Source: Cheilinus undulatus (Eukaryota > Chordata > Actinopteri > Labriformes > Labridae). From it: a DNA stretch of 64,000 nucleotides. The translations under genes and the position numbers were made by a program. Shown piece by piece: positions 35,468 through 48,456 of the stretch (the stretch's first letter is position 1; each line of letters begins with the position of its first letter). A model generated the notes under the pieces. That model did not search any database. It worked only from the letters and a program-made list of their open reading frames with translations, and had not been told where the DNA came from. Location of the stretch: the NCBI RefSeq assembly GCF_018320785.1, contig NC_054885.1, positions 8,444,921-8,508,920 of the forward strand, in the 5' to 3' direction.

Positions 35468-37289
35468 TCTGCGATCAGTAAAGAAACAATAGTTCACGCT
35501 TATCATCAAAGGAGAGAATTTTCCTGCATTGAAGTCAAAGAACAGACTCATTATTGATTTGTGCGTCTCTAAAGAGCAGAAAATGAAGACAATCATATTT
35601 TTGGATTGGGCAGTGAGAACAGCATGTTTTACTAGTGCCAGAATAAATGACAGACTCTTGTCAAGGGCGAAATGTTACGAACATCTCCAGCATTTTATTT
35701 TTTAAAAGTCTGGAATTTATTTGTATATTCAAGAAGGGGAAAGGCTCAAACTTTTGTTATTAGTAGGTGCGCCTGGTCCTCCCTTATCTCACTTGTCGGT
35801 GTGAGAAGCAGTGTGCAACTATAGTATACACACAAATGTAGAGTTTTGGTCTTGTCATAAAGATTTAAGTCATACAATGAACGCTGACACTGCTGTAACA
35901 GAGTTATGGACAGCTGGAGCAGAGGCCGTGATGGAAAAGCCACATGCATCTGTTCCACTCTTGTAGCTGTTAGCTGTGATCGTGCTTTTTACTTTAGTGT
36001 CTACAAACATCATTGGCTTGATGACACTCTTTCATTCTGTAAAAGTTAATGCAAGCATATCTCCAGTCATCATTTTTGTTCTTATCATATTCATGTTTTG
36101 TTCTGGTGTCATCACAATTTGTGCAATAGGTGCTAACATGGTAAACTGTTTGCATTTTGAGTCAAATGTCCGTTAATGTAATCCACCCTGCTGGGCTAAT
36201 AGAGATAGAACCATGGCCGAAGTTATACCCCTGTGCACTGTCAAGATTTTTTTTTTAACTCTTCTTAGTTTTAAACAATTATAATTAGTTAGCTCTGTGA
36301 CCCAGAAAGTTTTACACATGAGGCTAAATGGGTTCAAGTTTCAAATTGTATGTTTGTTTTTTTGTCAATCAGGCAGCCAAAAACCTAAAAGACACACAGA
36401 AAGACAGAAATAACAAAAAATCTATAAACTCTTATGTAAGAAGTTTGACATTTCCGTTTGAACTATATCCAAATTAATGCATTTGGATTTAAAACAATTG
36501 CTGATGCATCAAGCTCCGGTCATTGGCTACCAGCTTACTACAACTGTCTCCACTCTGCTGAGCTCCATGTGGGAAAAATCAGACTTATCCTGTCCACATC
36601 CATACAACCAACACGAGGGACTTGTTCATTGAATCATTTTCCACATAGAGTCCAGTAGAGGGTGCTGTAGCTGTGATGGAGGCTGGCGTCTCTCTGGGGT
36701 TATGCTTCATCTTTTCACAGTGTCAGCAGGTGCAGCATCCTCTGCCAGAGCATCACGTGGTTTCAGGAACAAACAGCAGAGAGTCAATATTAGACCTTCA
36801 GCAGCTTCACTGAAAACTTTCCTTTAGATACTCTCAGATCAGCTGACTTATCTTTCTGTTGTTTGGATTTTTCCATTTCTTGTCACTTTTTTCCCATATA
36901 ACCTTTCTCTAAGAAACAGATTAGTAGAAGAATAAACTTTCCACTAATGCTGCTGCTTTAGCCTGTGCTAAATATTGTTGAAAATATGAATTAAATGTCA
37001 TGTAACCTTTAAGAGTTTTTTTATTTCATTTCAAACTTCTCTGTTTTCTCAAAAGTACATTATGGTTTCTCAGATTTTAATGCCATCAACATTACCAGAA
37101 CATTGTAACAGCATAATGAAACTAAATACACAGAAACAGTGATGAAGAACAGTCACAAAAATACAGAAACAGAAATTGAGTGAAACAAGTGCAATCTAAA
37201 ACATGGTGGCTAGAAATCGCAAAGATAAACTCCTAAAGAGAGGGAAGAACTTTAGAGTTGAAGTCATATATTTTGCTCAACTGGATGAT

Positions 37290-37960
37290 ATTATACAGCC
37301 CCATTTCCAAAAAAGTTGGGGTGCTTTGCAAAGCCATGCTGTTGTGATGGATGCGGTATGTGACGTAGTGATGTCTTGCGGGAATATGCAAGGCCTCCCC
37401 GAGCATATGTCACTTAAAAACCTCTGCGTACATTTCAGCCGGGATAGTTCCTTTCCAGATGTATATGCTGTCCACACCATAGGCATGAATGCAACCCCAT
37501 ACCGTCAGGGATGCAGGCTTAAGGACTGAGCCAGGATAACTAGCTGGATGGTCCCTCTTTGGTCCACAGGACATAGTGTCCATTGCTTCCAAAAAGAATT
37601 TCAAATTTTGGCTAATATGGCCACAGAACAGTTTTCCATTTTGCCTCAGTCCATTTTAAATGTGCTATAGTCCAGAGAAGACAGTGGTGTTGATGGATCG
37701 TGTTCACGTATTGGCTTCTTCTTTGCATGTTATAGCTTTAACTTGCATTTGTGGATGGTGTGATGAACTCTGTTGACAGGCAAATTATTTCTGGAAGTGT
37801 TCCTAAGCCTATGCAGTGATTTCAAGTACATTATCATGACTTTTTTTTAATGCAGTTCCACCAAAGTGCATGAAAATCATGAGCATCCAGTGCTGAGATT
37901 TCTCCGGATTCTCTGGATCTCTTGATAATATTTTGAACTGTAGATGGTGTGAAGTCAAAG
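37290..37960 (-). mobile_element. Tc1/mariner-like relic, reverse orientation
   Basis: It begins ACAGCCCCATTTCCAAAAAA then GTTGGGG, the terminus of the same fish family as 58.09-58.90 kb and 5.28 kb. Minus-strand frames give transposase-like pieces such as SLTVWGCIHAYGVDSIYIW. CCGGATTCTCTGGATCTCTT near 37.9 kb is the helix-turn-helix area. Multiple stops make it inactive. Confidence 0.75.
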
Positions 37961-39450
37961 TCTTCACAGTCTTAACATACTTACTGACCTGAAGTGATTT
38001 AAACCACGGTACTTTTTGAAGTGATCCTTTTCTTTATGTCAAATGACAAATTTCGAGATGAGACCAAAACTGTCCTGCTGGGACTTACAGTAGCTATATT
38101 TTAACAACCATGAATGTTTATTTCATCCTTAACTTTCTTAAAGTTTAAATCTGCTCCAAGGGAACAAGTTAAGTTGTTGTAGCGCACCCTTCTATTAGCC
38201 ATTGGATTTCATTTACTTATCCTTACCTGTTTTTCCTAAATCCTCTGTTTCTTCTACTGCTTTCTTCCTCCAGTTACTGTTTTTTTTAAAGCAGGTGAAC
38301 TCTCTTTGAACACTAGAGCTGCTGTGAGACTAGGCTGCTGTACGTGTTTGATTGTTGATGGAGCGGATGGGTGGAGGCTGTGGGGGGTTTGTTTACCCTG
38401 TAGAGGATTTACAGCCTGTCCTCTTTACTCTGTCAACAAAGGTGTGCCATACATTTTGCTGTCAGGTGGTGCAGGGACTGAAGTTACAGCATTTTAATAT
38501 TTATCATGAAAAGGGGCTGTTTTGCTCCAAAAAGTATCATAGGAGTGAAGTTTTTGAGAATAGTGTACATCTAATCATTTGGATGACAGGATAATTCATT
38601 GATAGATTTAGCCTAATTCCATCTACTTTAGCAATTACTTAATTGAAAGAACCTTTTTTCCAAATATTGACAGTTTGGGCATTAATAACTTTACTGGATG
38701 CCTCTTTGGGCACTGGGAAATTGTGATGGCGCTGATTTCAATGATTAATCAAAAATGTAAAGTTAATTAGTAATAGGAAATGATGTTTCCAGGTGGCTGT
38801 TTCCCTAAAATGTTCATGTTGTATTTAACTGACTAGTCTAAAGAGAAAAAAGTGCTTAGGAAACAGTCAAATTCATCACATGGTCATTTTGTCAGTAGGT
38901 ATGGTATGCTGAGTAGAGCGTGGCTGAAGTTAGCAGTTAGCTCCACCAACCTTTGTTCCTCTTTCAGATTAGTATCATGCTTAATGTGGTTACTCGTCAC
39001 TTCAGTTCAGTTCACTTCAGCCTACATACTGTTCATACAACACACAAAATGCAAAGCTTCTCTTGTTCACATCTGGCAAAATGCTGGGGGAAAGCTCTGG
39101 CAGGAAGGCAGTGGCCAATACTTAAAGCTACAGCTTCTGCAACTGGACGCTATGTTACAGTTTTAAAAGAGCTCAGGACTGCATTGGTTTTGTATTGGAA
39201 ATTGACGTTGCAAACACAAAAAAGGCCGCTGTTGACACAGGTTGTTTTACTTGACTTTTTCAATCACTAATTATTAACTTTTTTGAGCCATGTAGAAATA
39301 ATAAAAGACAAGTGCCAGACTATATAACTGGTATTATAACTGGCTCTTTGATTTTGTGGATTTTTTCTTGATTAACAGGCAAATTAATGCTTTGCTGAAG
39401 TTTAAGTTGAGCCATACCTTACCCTGTTCTTTTTCTTCTTGTCTCCACAG
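37961..39450. other. putative last part of intron 1 of the znf646-like gene
   Basis: No coding exon is supported. The longest frame (38852-39166) has no recognisable motif and no splice context. The stretch ends in a good polypyrimidine tract and acceptor (TTCTTGTCTCCACAG, ending 39450) that would open the first coding exon. Confidence 0.4.
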
Positions 39451-39528
39451 TAATACCTCATTGGCTGGTGTGACCCCTGCAGGCCCACCATCTCCCAGGG
39501 TGGGACCTGAAAGGCTGGATCTGCACAG

Positions 39529-39573
39529 ATGGCTCTTGGGGAGACGATGGCTCCCCTGTCTCCCCCCAGCTGA
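39529..39573 (+). CDS. possible upstream ORF in the znf646-like 5' UTR
   Basis: If the first coding exon begins at the acceptor ending at 39450, its leader contains a 14-codon ATG-to-TGA ORF (MALGETMAPLSPPS), 87 nt before the main ATG. If instead the acceptor TTGCTTTATAG ending at 39656 is used, this ORF is intronic. It could be translational control or chance. Confidence 0.25.
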   Translation: MALGETMAPLSPPS

Positions 39574-39660
39574 AGAGCTAAGCCCCCACCTCCCTTACAT
39601 CACTGTTCATCGCTTTGTTGTGAACTGTGATTCCCTTCAACTGATTTGCTTTATAGTACT

Positions 39661-42600
39661 ATGGCAATGCATGATATGAGTCGTGCCAAGGGTTTCCCCT
39701 GTAAAGAATGTGATATGGTTTGTCCGAGTACTCCAAGTCTTCTAGAGCATATGAAAGCACATTATCAGCAGGAAGAGACAGGAAGATTTGAGTGTGAACA
39801 GTGTGGCAGAATTTACAAGCATGCAGCGAGTCTAGCAAATCATAAAAAATCTCATGAAGTAGGATCCTTCCAGTGTCCTGTTTGTACTCGTACCCTCCCT
39901 AACGCAGTAGCGTTGAAGAACCACCTTCGTATCCATACTTTGTCCCCTAGTAGTGCACACGCAGAAGAAGAGAGTGAGGAAGTACCTGAAGAAGCAGCCC
40001 ACGACGAGAGGGACTATAACCTCGCCCAAGAACTCTCTGAGGGGTTTGGGCGCTCTCATTTGAACAATAGTGGTATGGGACATAGTGTCCTACAAAGCCA
40101 CGAGACAGACGACGGAAAAAAAGGCTCCCCTGAATCAGACGACGCTTGGGACAGACCGTTCAAGTGCGATCAGTGTGACAGAACCTACCGGCATCACGGT
40201 AGCCTGGTGAACCACAAAAAGTGTCACCAGCAAGGAACTTTTAAGTGCTCGGTGTGTTTTAAACAATATAGCAACCTGGCTGCCCTAAATAGTCACGAGA
40301 GAACTCATTCGAAGTTCAAGCCCCCCGGTGCATCCATGGTGAGCAGCAGCAGTAGCAGCAGCCTCCATGACTCGGAGCGCAGCAGTGGTGCCCAGTCATC
40401 CCAGAGCGATGACACGGCATCCTGTTTCTGCCACTTGTGCCAGATAGCTTTGCCAAACAAAGCAGACTTTCAGGAGCACATCCTGTTGCACAACACATCC
40501 TCTCCTTCCCTAGGACTGCCACGCAGCTTCCCTGGCATCATGCCTCACAATCTAAGTGCAGTTCGATCCCCAGCGTACACTCCTACCCTTGGGGACCCTT
40601 TGCCCCTTCCACCCCTGCCCACTGAGAAAAGAGGTCCCTATGATCCAATAATGGGTCCACCGGTCAACAATCCCATCTATACATGTGCATATTGTGGCGC
40701 AGGACACCCAGATTTGGAAACATTGAAAGTCCACTATCTGACTCATGATCCCCACCCTGCCTCCCATAGCCAGGACAACTCCATCCTCAACTCAGACACA
40801 ATGAGCTCTGGATCACAGGGTTCTGTGTCTTCGCCCTCAGGAGGCCGTGTGCCCCAGGCCAATTCTCCAGATGATGGAGAGCGGCGGTTTAAATGTGGGG
40901 AATGTGGTAAAAGCTACCGCCATGCGGGAAGCTTAGTCAACCACAAACGCTGCCATCAGACAGGCCATTATCAGTGTACCATTTGCTGTAAGCAGTACCC
41001 CCACTTGGCAGCGCTACACAGTCACCTAAGAAGTCACAAGGGGCGTAGCTCCAACCAGCCTTTAAGTAATGACAGCAATGACTGGCTGTCCCCAGAGCCT
41101 CTAACCCTGGATTCCCAGCAGAGCTATGTCCAGGAAGGCAGTGGTGCAACAACTCCCATATCACTGCCAGGAAATCTAGGTGATGCTGCCCATTTTGTAC
41201 CAGACGCAGGCCATAGTAGTGGCCTGGACTCACTTGAGTTCCACGATCGCTTCGATGGCAGCTCACTTTCCCAGAGCAACTCGGCCCACCGTCAGGCAGA
41301 CAGACATGTATGTGCAGACTGTGGTGAAATGTATGGAGATGTTTCTGGTATCAAGTCCCACATGTGTCCCCGTCGTGGCCAGCAGCAGCAACAACAGCAG
41401 CAGCCACAGCCGCCACCACCACAGCAGCAGGGCAACATGTCAAACGGCTTCATGGGGAACATGAACTACCACAGCACAAGTGGGACGCCACTGCCTGCTG
41501 GCAGCACTAGCAATCTAAAAGAAGGAAACGGCCAACGGCAGTACTCCCAAACTGGAGGCAAAAGAATGGGGAACAATGATAAAGAGGACGATGATGATGG
41601 AGAAGTGTATCAGTGCTCTGTTTGTGGCAACCACTATGCCAGTCTCAGAGCCCTCAGGAGCCACCTGCGTAGCCATGCCAATAACCCAACAGGGCCAGGA
41701 CCTTCTAATCTGGAGCAGGAATGGAGGATGATCTGCTCCACCTGCGGACAGAGCTTTGCTAGAAAGCAGGACCTCCTGAATCACCAGCTTATCCATGGCC
41801 CTCAAAGACCAGACGGACAGCAGCCTGGTATTGCAGGCAGTTCAGCTAACGGCAATGAAAAAATGGACGGTCCTCGGAACCACATATGCGTTGATTGTGG
41901 TATGTTTTTTGCTGACCGTCACCACCTGATCACCCATCTTTGCCCTGGTAAGAATCGGGGTAACTCGATGAACAAGCCGGGCCTTAATGGATCCAAAGGG
42001 ATTTCTGGAGATGGTGTAGCTGGAGGAAGTCGGGATGTTGGTGGAGATGCACGTAGGCCTATGGTTGACCAAAGTGACAAGCCACACAAGTGTGACCAAT
42101 GTGGACGAGGCTACAGACACCCCTGCTCACTCCTTAACCACAAGAAGTCCCATAAGACTGGTGTCTTCCGTTGTTTGGTGTGCCAGAAACGCTACTACAA
42201 CCTCTTGGCTCTCAAGAACCACCAAAGGACCCACTTTGATCTAAAAAGGTTGGTTCCAGTTTCTGAATTGTGAAGTATGCATGTTATGAGTATTAGTATT
42301 AGCAGTAAAATTTGATGTGTCTACTGAAAGGCCATAGCTGATAGTTGTTTACTACTGTCTTTGTCCTCTTCCTCTGCAGGCACAAGTGTGAAGAATGTGG
42401 CAAGGCTTTCAAGATCCAAAAGCAGCTGATCAACCACCTCCGTCTCCACGAGGAGCATCGAGCCAAAGGTCTTGTCAGGACTGGCCCTAATGGTTCCCGC
42501 TTCCAACAGCCTGGCCCCTCACAGTTGCAAACTCTTAGGGCAGAGTCATCAAAGGGCCAGGGAATGGGTGTAAAATACAACCCTCAAGGGTTCAAAAAGC

Positions 42601-45535
42601 CCTACTCTTCAGCAGGAACTTCCAGACCTCAGAAGTTTGACCCAGCTGAAAGTGGACGGCGGCCTTTTTCCTGCGAGGAATGTGGGAAAACATATCGCCA
42701 CGCAGGCAGTTTAGCCAACCACAAAAACCTTCACAAAATTGGGGAATATCACTGTAATGTCTGCAACTCAACATACCCCAACAGATTGGCAATGAAAAAT
42801 CACCTACGTCTCCACTTCGCCCAGAAGAAGCACAACTGCCAAGAGTGCGGAAAGGGCTTTCGTACTCAGAGACAGCTAGCTACCCACACTACAGCAGGCC
42901 TTTGCAAGGGTCCGCAGGGCCCAGGGGCTCAGATGGACTTTGAATGCGATGGCTGCTGTGAAGGCTTTTCCACAGCTGACGAGCTTGCAGCCCACGACTG
43001 CCCTGCCCAGCACTTGCCTTCGTCCTCCTCCACCAGCAGCTCCACCAACATCAGCATGGAGAGAAACTCAGTGGACATGGACTCTGATGAGAGACCCTAT
43101 GCCTGTGATCTTTGCAGTTGTGCCTACAAACATGCAAGCTCCTTGCTAAACCACAAGCACACCCACAAGACGGGCAACTTCCGGTGCAACTTTTGTGACA
43201 AGCCCTACACCAACTACATGGCACTACGCAACCACATGCGTATCCACACGCAGCGGAAGAAGCACATCTGCCACACTTGTGGGAAAGCCTTCCGTCTAGC
43301 CAGGTTCCTCCGTAACCACCAGAAGGTCCATGAGGAAGGGGCTACTCCCTTCGGCTGCCCCACCTGTGGCAAGAGTTTCCAGGGGAGATCCGGTCTGGCA
43401 AGGCACCGCTGCGGGGACAACCAGGTAGGCATGGAAGTCAGGAGGAAGGCCACTGCACCCACGGGAGAGGGCGAAGAGTGTCGGTACACGTGAGTTCTCG
43501 TCAGTTGTTTGTGATTCTTCGAAGTTGAAAAAAAAAAATAGTGAAGATAAATTTAGGTCTCTACATGTCTATTACAGGTATATGATCTCCAATCCGGCTT
43601 CCTTGGGACCATACGCGTGCCGGAATTCGGATTTTTCTGAAGTTTGGACAAATTGAATTAGTGGAGAGACCAGATAAGTCAACCCTGTTTGCTTTCAGTT
43701 AGCATATTTAACACACTTCAGTTTTTTTTGTTTTAGTCTGCCAACAATCAACTTTTCTTTTCAGATGTTTGTTTTCATGCTTTGTTTTCTCAGAAATCTT
43801 TGACACAGATAAACGTAGTGTGTAGAATATTGGCAAATATAAAGTTTTGATGTTGTGTGTTCCTTCCTCTTGTCATGATTTGAATTGTAGTCTGATTTGT
43901 TTGTTCTGTATAGGTGCTAGTTACTGGCCAGTTATTTGACTAGAATATGCAGCTATATGATGGAGCTTTTTGCATTGTGATATCTTGGCAAACTAAACTC
44001 ACAGGGAAGATTAGGAAGTATTTGAAGCTAGCTGCACTGCACATGTCAAGAAGATAATACTCATTTTTACATGATTAATACAACACAGCAACTACACTGT
44101 GGCTTGGCAGTGGTTATCAATGCACTTGTTATTGTTATTTCATCTTTACATTGAGAAACAACAAATTAACCCAAAGATGGCTGTGAATTAAGGTCTTTGA
44201 AATAGTTTCAGATGTAAAAGAAGCTGTTTGAAGCTTGTGTTCATTTGTGCAGTGCAGGGAGCAGCAGATACTTCCAACTTCCCGACATGAACCCCCATTG
44301 TTTGTCCCGTTTTCCCCTTCTCCCACTCAGCAGTCCTCTCCCCTATGACATGTCTATAAATCATAATAATAAATGGTACACCACTTTGTTATAGTATTCT
44401 TTAAAAGCTTTGAGCCGGATTTCAGATCATATACCTGTATGTGTAACATCTTAGATGAGCAGTTAGAATATATCCTTAATTTTAAAGAACAAGTGGTAAC
44501 CAGTAGCTTAAGACTAACTTGATTAGAACGGTAAAAACAGTGAAAAGCACCATCTTCCGCTACTAATTTCCTATTTTTTCTCCCTCTTCCCCTCTATCCC
44601 CTTCCCCTCGTCCTCCCCTGTTGTTTTTTCCTTGTTTGTCTCTGCACAGATGTGATCAATGCGGCCGCTCCTACCGCCATGCCAGCTCCCTCCTTAACCA
44701 CAAGAACACCCACACTGTCGGCATCTACCACTGTGCCGTGTGCCTCAAGACCTACTCCAACCTTCTTGCCCTGAAGAACCACCGCCGTATCCACTCAGAG
44801 ACGCGGCGCCACCGTTGCCACGACTGCGGCAAGGCCTTCCGTGTTTCCTCCCAGCTCTACAACCACCGACGTGTCCACCAGAAGCAGCGGGAGCTGACCT
44901 GCCGGTCCTGTCAGCGAGCCTTCCCAACGCACGCCAGTTTCAGGCTCCACATGGAGATCACGCATGGTCAGACGCCACAGCCCCGCCAGCCCAGACCCCA
45001 GCAGCCCCGACCAGGGGGCTCCCAGGAGCTGGGCTGGGGATCTGGCTTGGACCTCACCTTAATGCAAGAGCAAGGACTCAACCCTGGTAGCATGACCAAA
45101 GCCCGCAGCCGAGAGGGCAACGGTGAGGTTGTCAAGTCGCATGTCTGCGACCAGTGTGGACGCTCGTACCGCCACGCCAGCTCCCTGCTCAACCACAAGA
45201 ACAGTCACAAAACTGGGACCTACTTTTGTAACTCCTGCCAGAAGGAGTTCCCCAATCTAATGTCTCTCAAGAACCACAGACGTATCCACACCGAGCCCAA
45301 ACGCTACCAGTGCCCTGACTGCGGCAAGTCGTTCCGGGTGTCCACCCAGCTCATCTGCCATCGTCGCATCCACACCAAGGAGAAACCGTTCTCCTGCCAG
45401 CAGTGCGACAAACGCTTCTCGTCCAAGTCCAACCTGAGGCACCACATGAAGGTGCACTGGAGCTCCACGGCGCCCCCTCCCATGGCCATGGGTGCGCCCA
45501 ACTTCCTGGGTATGCCTGGTGGCCCCTTCATATGA
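39661..45535 (+). CDS. znf646: poly-C2H2 zinc-finger protein, ZNF646-like, three coding exons
   Basis: This is a probable nuclear DNA-binding protein of 1527 aa plus TGA. Exons: 39661-42248, 42380-43489, 44650-45535, all GT/AG and in frame. The first ATG (MAMHDMSRAKGF) follows an in-frame TGA at 39628. I count about 32 zinc fingers in recurring modules of a Y[RK]H[AP]xSLxNHKxxH finger followed by a FxCxxCxKxYxNLxALKNHxRxH finger. These modules and the dispersed arrangement resemble ZNF646 (human about 1829 aa). Several fingers are C2HC variants ending HxC. Gln/Pro-rich (near residue 575) and acidic (near 643) linkers separate them. Both introns fall immediately before a finger. Exon 3 ends with four tightly linked fingers and a short Pro/Met-rich tail. 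An internal donor after 45122 may switch the C-terminus to the exon at 55521. ZNF646 is the best family match; orthology was not tested. Confidence 0.85.
43575..44437. mobile_element. pogo/Tigger-like MITE in znf646-like intron 2
   Basis: The left end is CAGGTATATGATCTCCAATC then CGGCT, and the right end AGCCGGATTTCAGATCATAT then ACCTG. These are imperfect inverted termini flanked on both sides by TA, the target duplication expected of the Tc1/mariner/pogo superfamily. It spans about 863 bp with no transposase ORF. Confidence 0.72.
45122..45128 (+). promoter_or_regulatory. internal alternative 5' splice site in exon 3 of the znf646-like gene
   Basis: The sequence GGCAACG/GTGAGGTT offers a good donor after 45122, splitting a Gly codon after its first base. 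The acceptor before 55521 supplies exactly the missing two bases (GT), so splicing between them keeps the frame. The site lies in the linker just before the four terminal fingers. Use is predicted, not shown. Confidence 0.5.
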
Positions 45536-47826
45536 GTTAAGGGATGAGGGAGGGGGATGTGGTTGAGACATGGGAGGGGGGCGGGGGGGGGGGGCAGTCA
45601 CATGCCAAGGTTTCTGGAGGTGCCAAAACGTAGCTTTTCCTTCTGCTCACCTTCCTCTTCCTCATTTTCATGTGTGTCTGAAGTGTGTGTGAGGGCTCTT
45701 AGACTCAAACACAGAGCAGGAGGGAGAATGGACGCTACACACCCTTGCACACGCTCACACACATACAAACAAAAATGGAGGATGTGCACACAAACACCTC
45801 TAAAGGCTTCATCGCAGATGAACACAAGGCTGTGGTTGTAGATCCGTCTGACTGACGGGCAGACATGGACTGAATACAGACGTGTTATAAACGACATGAT
45901 CTTCACTACACCTGCCTTACTCCCCGCTGCGTGTCGCCTGTAAGGCTCTGTGAACCTCTGGACCTTTGATGCCTCTCACAGCTGCAGAGACTGAGCTGAT
46001 GCAGACTATTGGTTGGAGCTCGTCCACACTGACGAGTCCAGCTGTAGAGACTTGTGATTGACTTGAGTGTCAGCAGAGCTGCTGTGAGGGTCCAGATAAA
46101 GGCATAAGGATGTCGGATGCTTATTTTCCAGTAATGAGCCATCTTGTCCATTTCAATCCCGGGAGCTGATTGGTCCCGTGCTGCAGTTGGTTTCCTGTTT
46201 TCCCGCCTCCATCCTTGTTTAAGGGGAGTCTTGTCTTGATGGAATCTTCTCTCGTGGCCTTTGTCACAATGTTTTTAAACCATATTCTGACTGAGTTGGT
46301 CTCAACAAGGTTCAGACTGTTTTGATTTATGTGTGACCAACACATAGTGGATGTTCTACTAAGAGAGAGGTGTGGTTTATTTTTCTTTTTTTTGCACCTT
46401 AACGGTTTGGTAAGAGATGGCAAGGACTTCCTGAAGCTTTTAGGGCCCAAGACGGGATGCTTTCTTCCATTTTAACCACCAAGATGATTGTTATATTCTA
46501 GCCGCCTCCCAGACAGACGGTGTACAATTGCCTTGTTCACACACAGACTCAGCAGCAGTAAAACCATAAAGGTTTGCCTAATGCTCAATGCAAACTTCAT
46601 TTCCTGTGTAGCTGCTTTCAGTTAATCAGTGCCTGTCAGCCTTGAGTTGTCAATCTCAACTTAAGTGCCTGACCCCTTTTTAACTTTTTTCAGGGTCTTC
46701 ATCAATAAGTGGATATTGATTTGCTGTGTCAGTGCTGAAAACCAGTTTTACAGCTGAACTTAAAGCCAGTATTTATATCTCATATCATATGAAATAAGTC
46801 TTGAAAGTACTTTGAATCAAGCTAAGATGCTTAGACTGCAATTGAGTGATTTTTTTTTCCTGTACTGAAGACTGAAGTAGAGGTGTGTACCATCACTTCT
46901 GAAAATAAAAAATGCTGCTTTTCCTAGTTAGTTAGAGTTAAAGAGAAAAAAATGGCCTAACTTTGCTGAACTAACAGATTGTCTTATTTATTCTGATAAC
47001 TAGAGCTGTTTTTCTAAATTAACTAGTTAGATATCATTATTTTAAAAAAAACAGGAGTTAATTTTTTTCTCCAAATCCTTAGATAACTATCTTGTTTCTT
47101 GAATAAAGCAAAAAGATTTAGATTTCATTTCAAGCAAATGCAGTGTACCTCTAAAGAAGACAATTTAAATGGTTGAAAGCTTTAGAAAAAGGTTCAAAAA
47201 GGATTCAATTTTAAACTTGAAAAAAAAAAAACATGTTACCTTGTGAGACAAATCCTTGAAGAAGTGTATAAACCAAAATCAAAGGAATATCAAGGGAAAT
47301 TTGGGCTGCAACAATGCCAAAAAGGTACAAAATGGACCAGATTACTACAGTACTTATATGGCATAACACTTAGGGTGGGGAGCCAAAATGCTACCATGTA
47401 TGTTTACTTTCTGGGCCGTAAATTGAAAGGTCAGATTCTAATAATCTATTATCTAGTCCAACAATCTGTGTTTTTCCCTCTCCTATAGGAAAATGACTAC
47501 AAATCAATGGAATCTTAAAATCTTGAGAGAGACTGGACCACAGTTTATGTTGCAAAAATACCTTAAAATCCAGAGTAAAAGTCGCCTGGTGAATAAGCCG
47601 CAGTCTCAAGTTCCTTTTTGTGTGATAGGTTCCATTTCATTTAGCCAAGTCCTCAAAATACAGTCCCCGTGCAGCTGCATCACTCTTTTAGTATAATCTG
47701 TTTTTGCCCATTGGGATTTTTGCATTTACCAGCCACTATAACACGGTAGTTGAGCTCTCAGTGATTTTTGTGAGACAGACTTGCAGCCTGCGAGTGCCTC
47801 TGCCCCCCTCCTTTTTGAGTTGAGTT

Positions 47827-48456
47827 TTGGGCCTTGTCCACACAGAGATGAAAATGATTTATTTCTGTTCGTTTTGAAAAAGTTTTCCGTAAACACAGGA
47901 TTGTTTCAGGAAATGTTCGCGTAAGTATGGAACCACAGAAAACGCTGTAGTATATACACCAAGCCTGTAGGTGGTGCTGTAATGCTGCCATGGAAATGCA
48001 CCCAAAAGAGAGAAGATTATGGCGCATACATATTATCTATTATAATATCATATCTCCTTTGTGGATCTAAGAACATCTGGTGTATGCTGTTCTCCATGAC
48101 CATTTGTAGTTGGCAGTGGTGGTAAAGGAGCATCAGATTTTGCTGTAAAAGCAAAAGCTCAGTAGCCTCTGCAGTACAAACACAACCCTGTATTCTGCCA
48201 TTGTTGTTTTGGCTTGACTCGTGTATATGGCTTAAGTGGGCTGTGGTATTTATGACATAACTATCAAGAAAGATGTGGTTGGCTGTCCACACAGAGACAA
48301 AACGGTAAGCGTTTACAGATTTGTTCACTCTGGGACCCGTTTTCAAAAAGTAGCGTTTATGGCGTCCCAAAATGCCATTTATGTGTGGATGAAACGCCGA
48401 TATGATAAACTTTTGCATTTAGTCCTGAATTTGTCTCTGTGTGGACAGGGCCTTTT
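47827..48456. mobile_element. TIR-bounded MITE (GGCCTTGTCCACACAGAG termini)
   Basis: The left end GGGCCTTGTCCACACAGAGA is mirrored by TCTCTGTGTGGACAGGGCC at the right. The interior includes GTTTTCAAAAAGTAGCGTTT and GTTTTGAAAAAGTTTTCCGT, a second partly inverted pair. It has no coding capacity. Confidence 0.75.

Noticed and set aside
38852-39270. Overlapping 104- and 105-codon ORFs before the znf646-like coding exon
   Set aside because: No motif, no upstream donor/acceptor logic and no codon bias; treated as intron.
43420-43427. Possible alternative donor CAGGTAGGC near the end of znf646-like exon 2
   Set aside because: It has consensus form, but skipping the last 67 nt would shift the frame into exon 3; the donor at 43490 keeps it.
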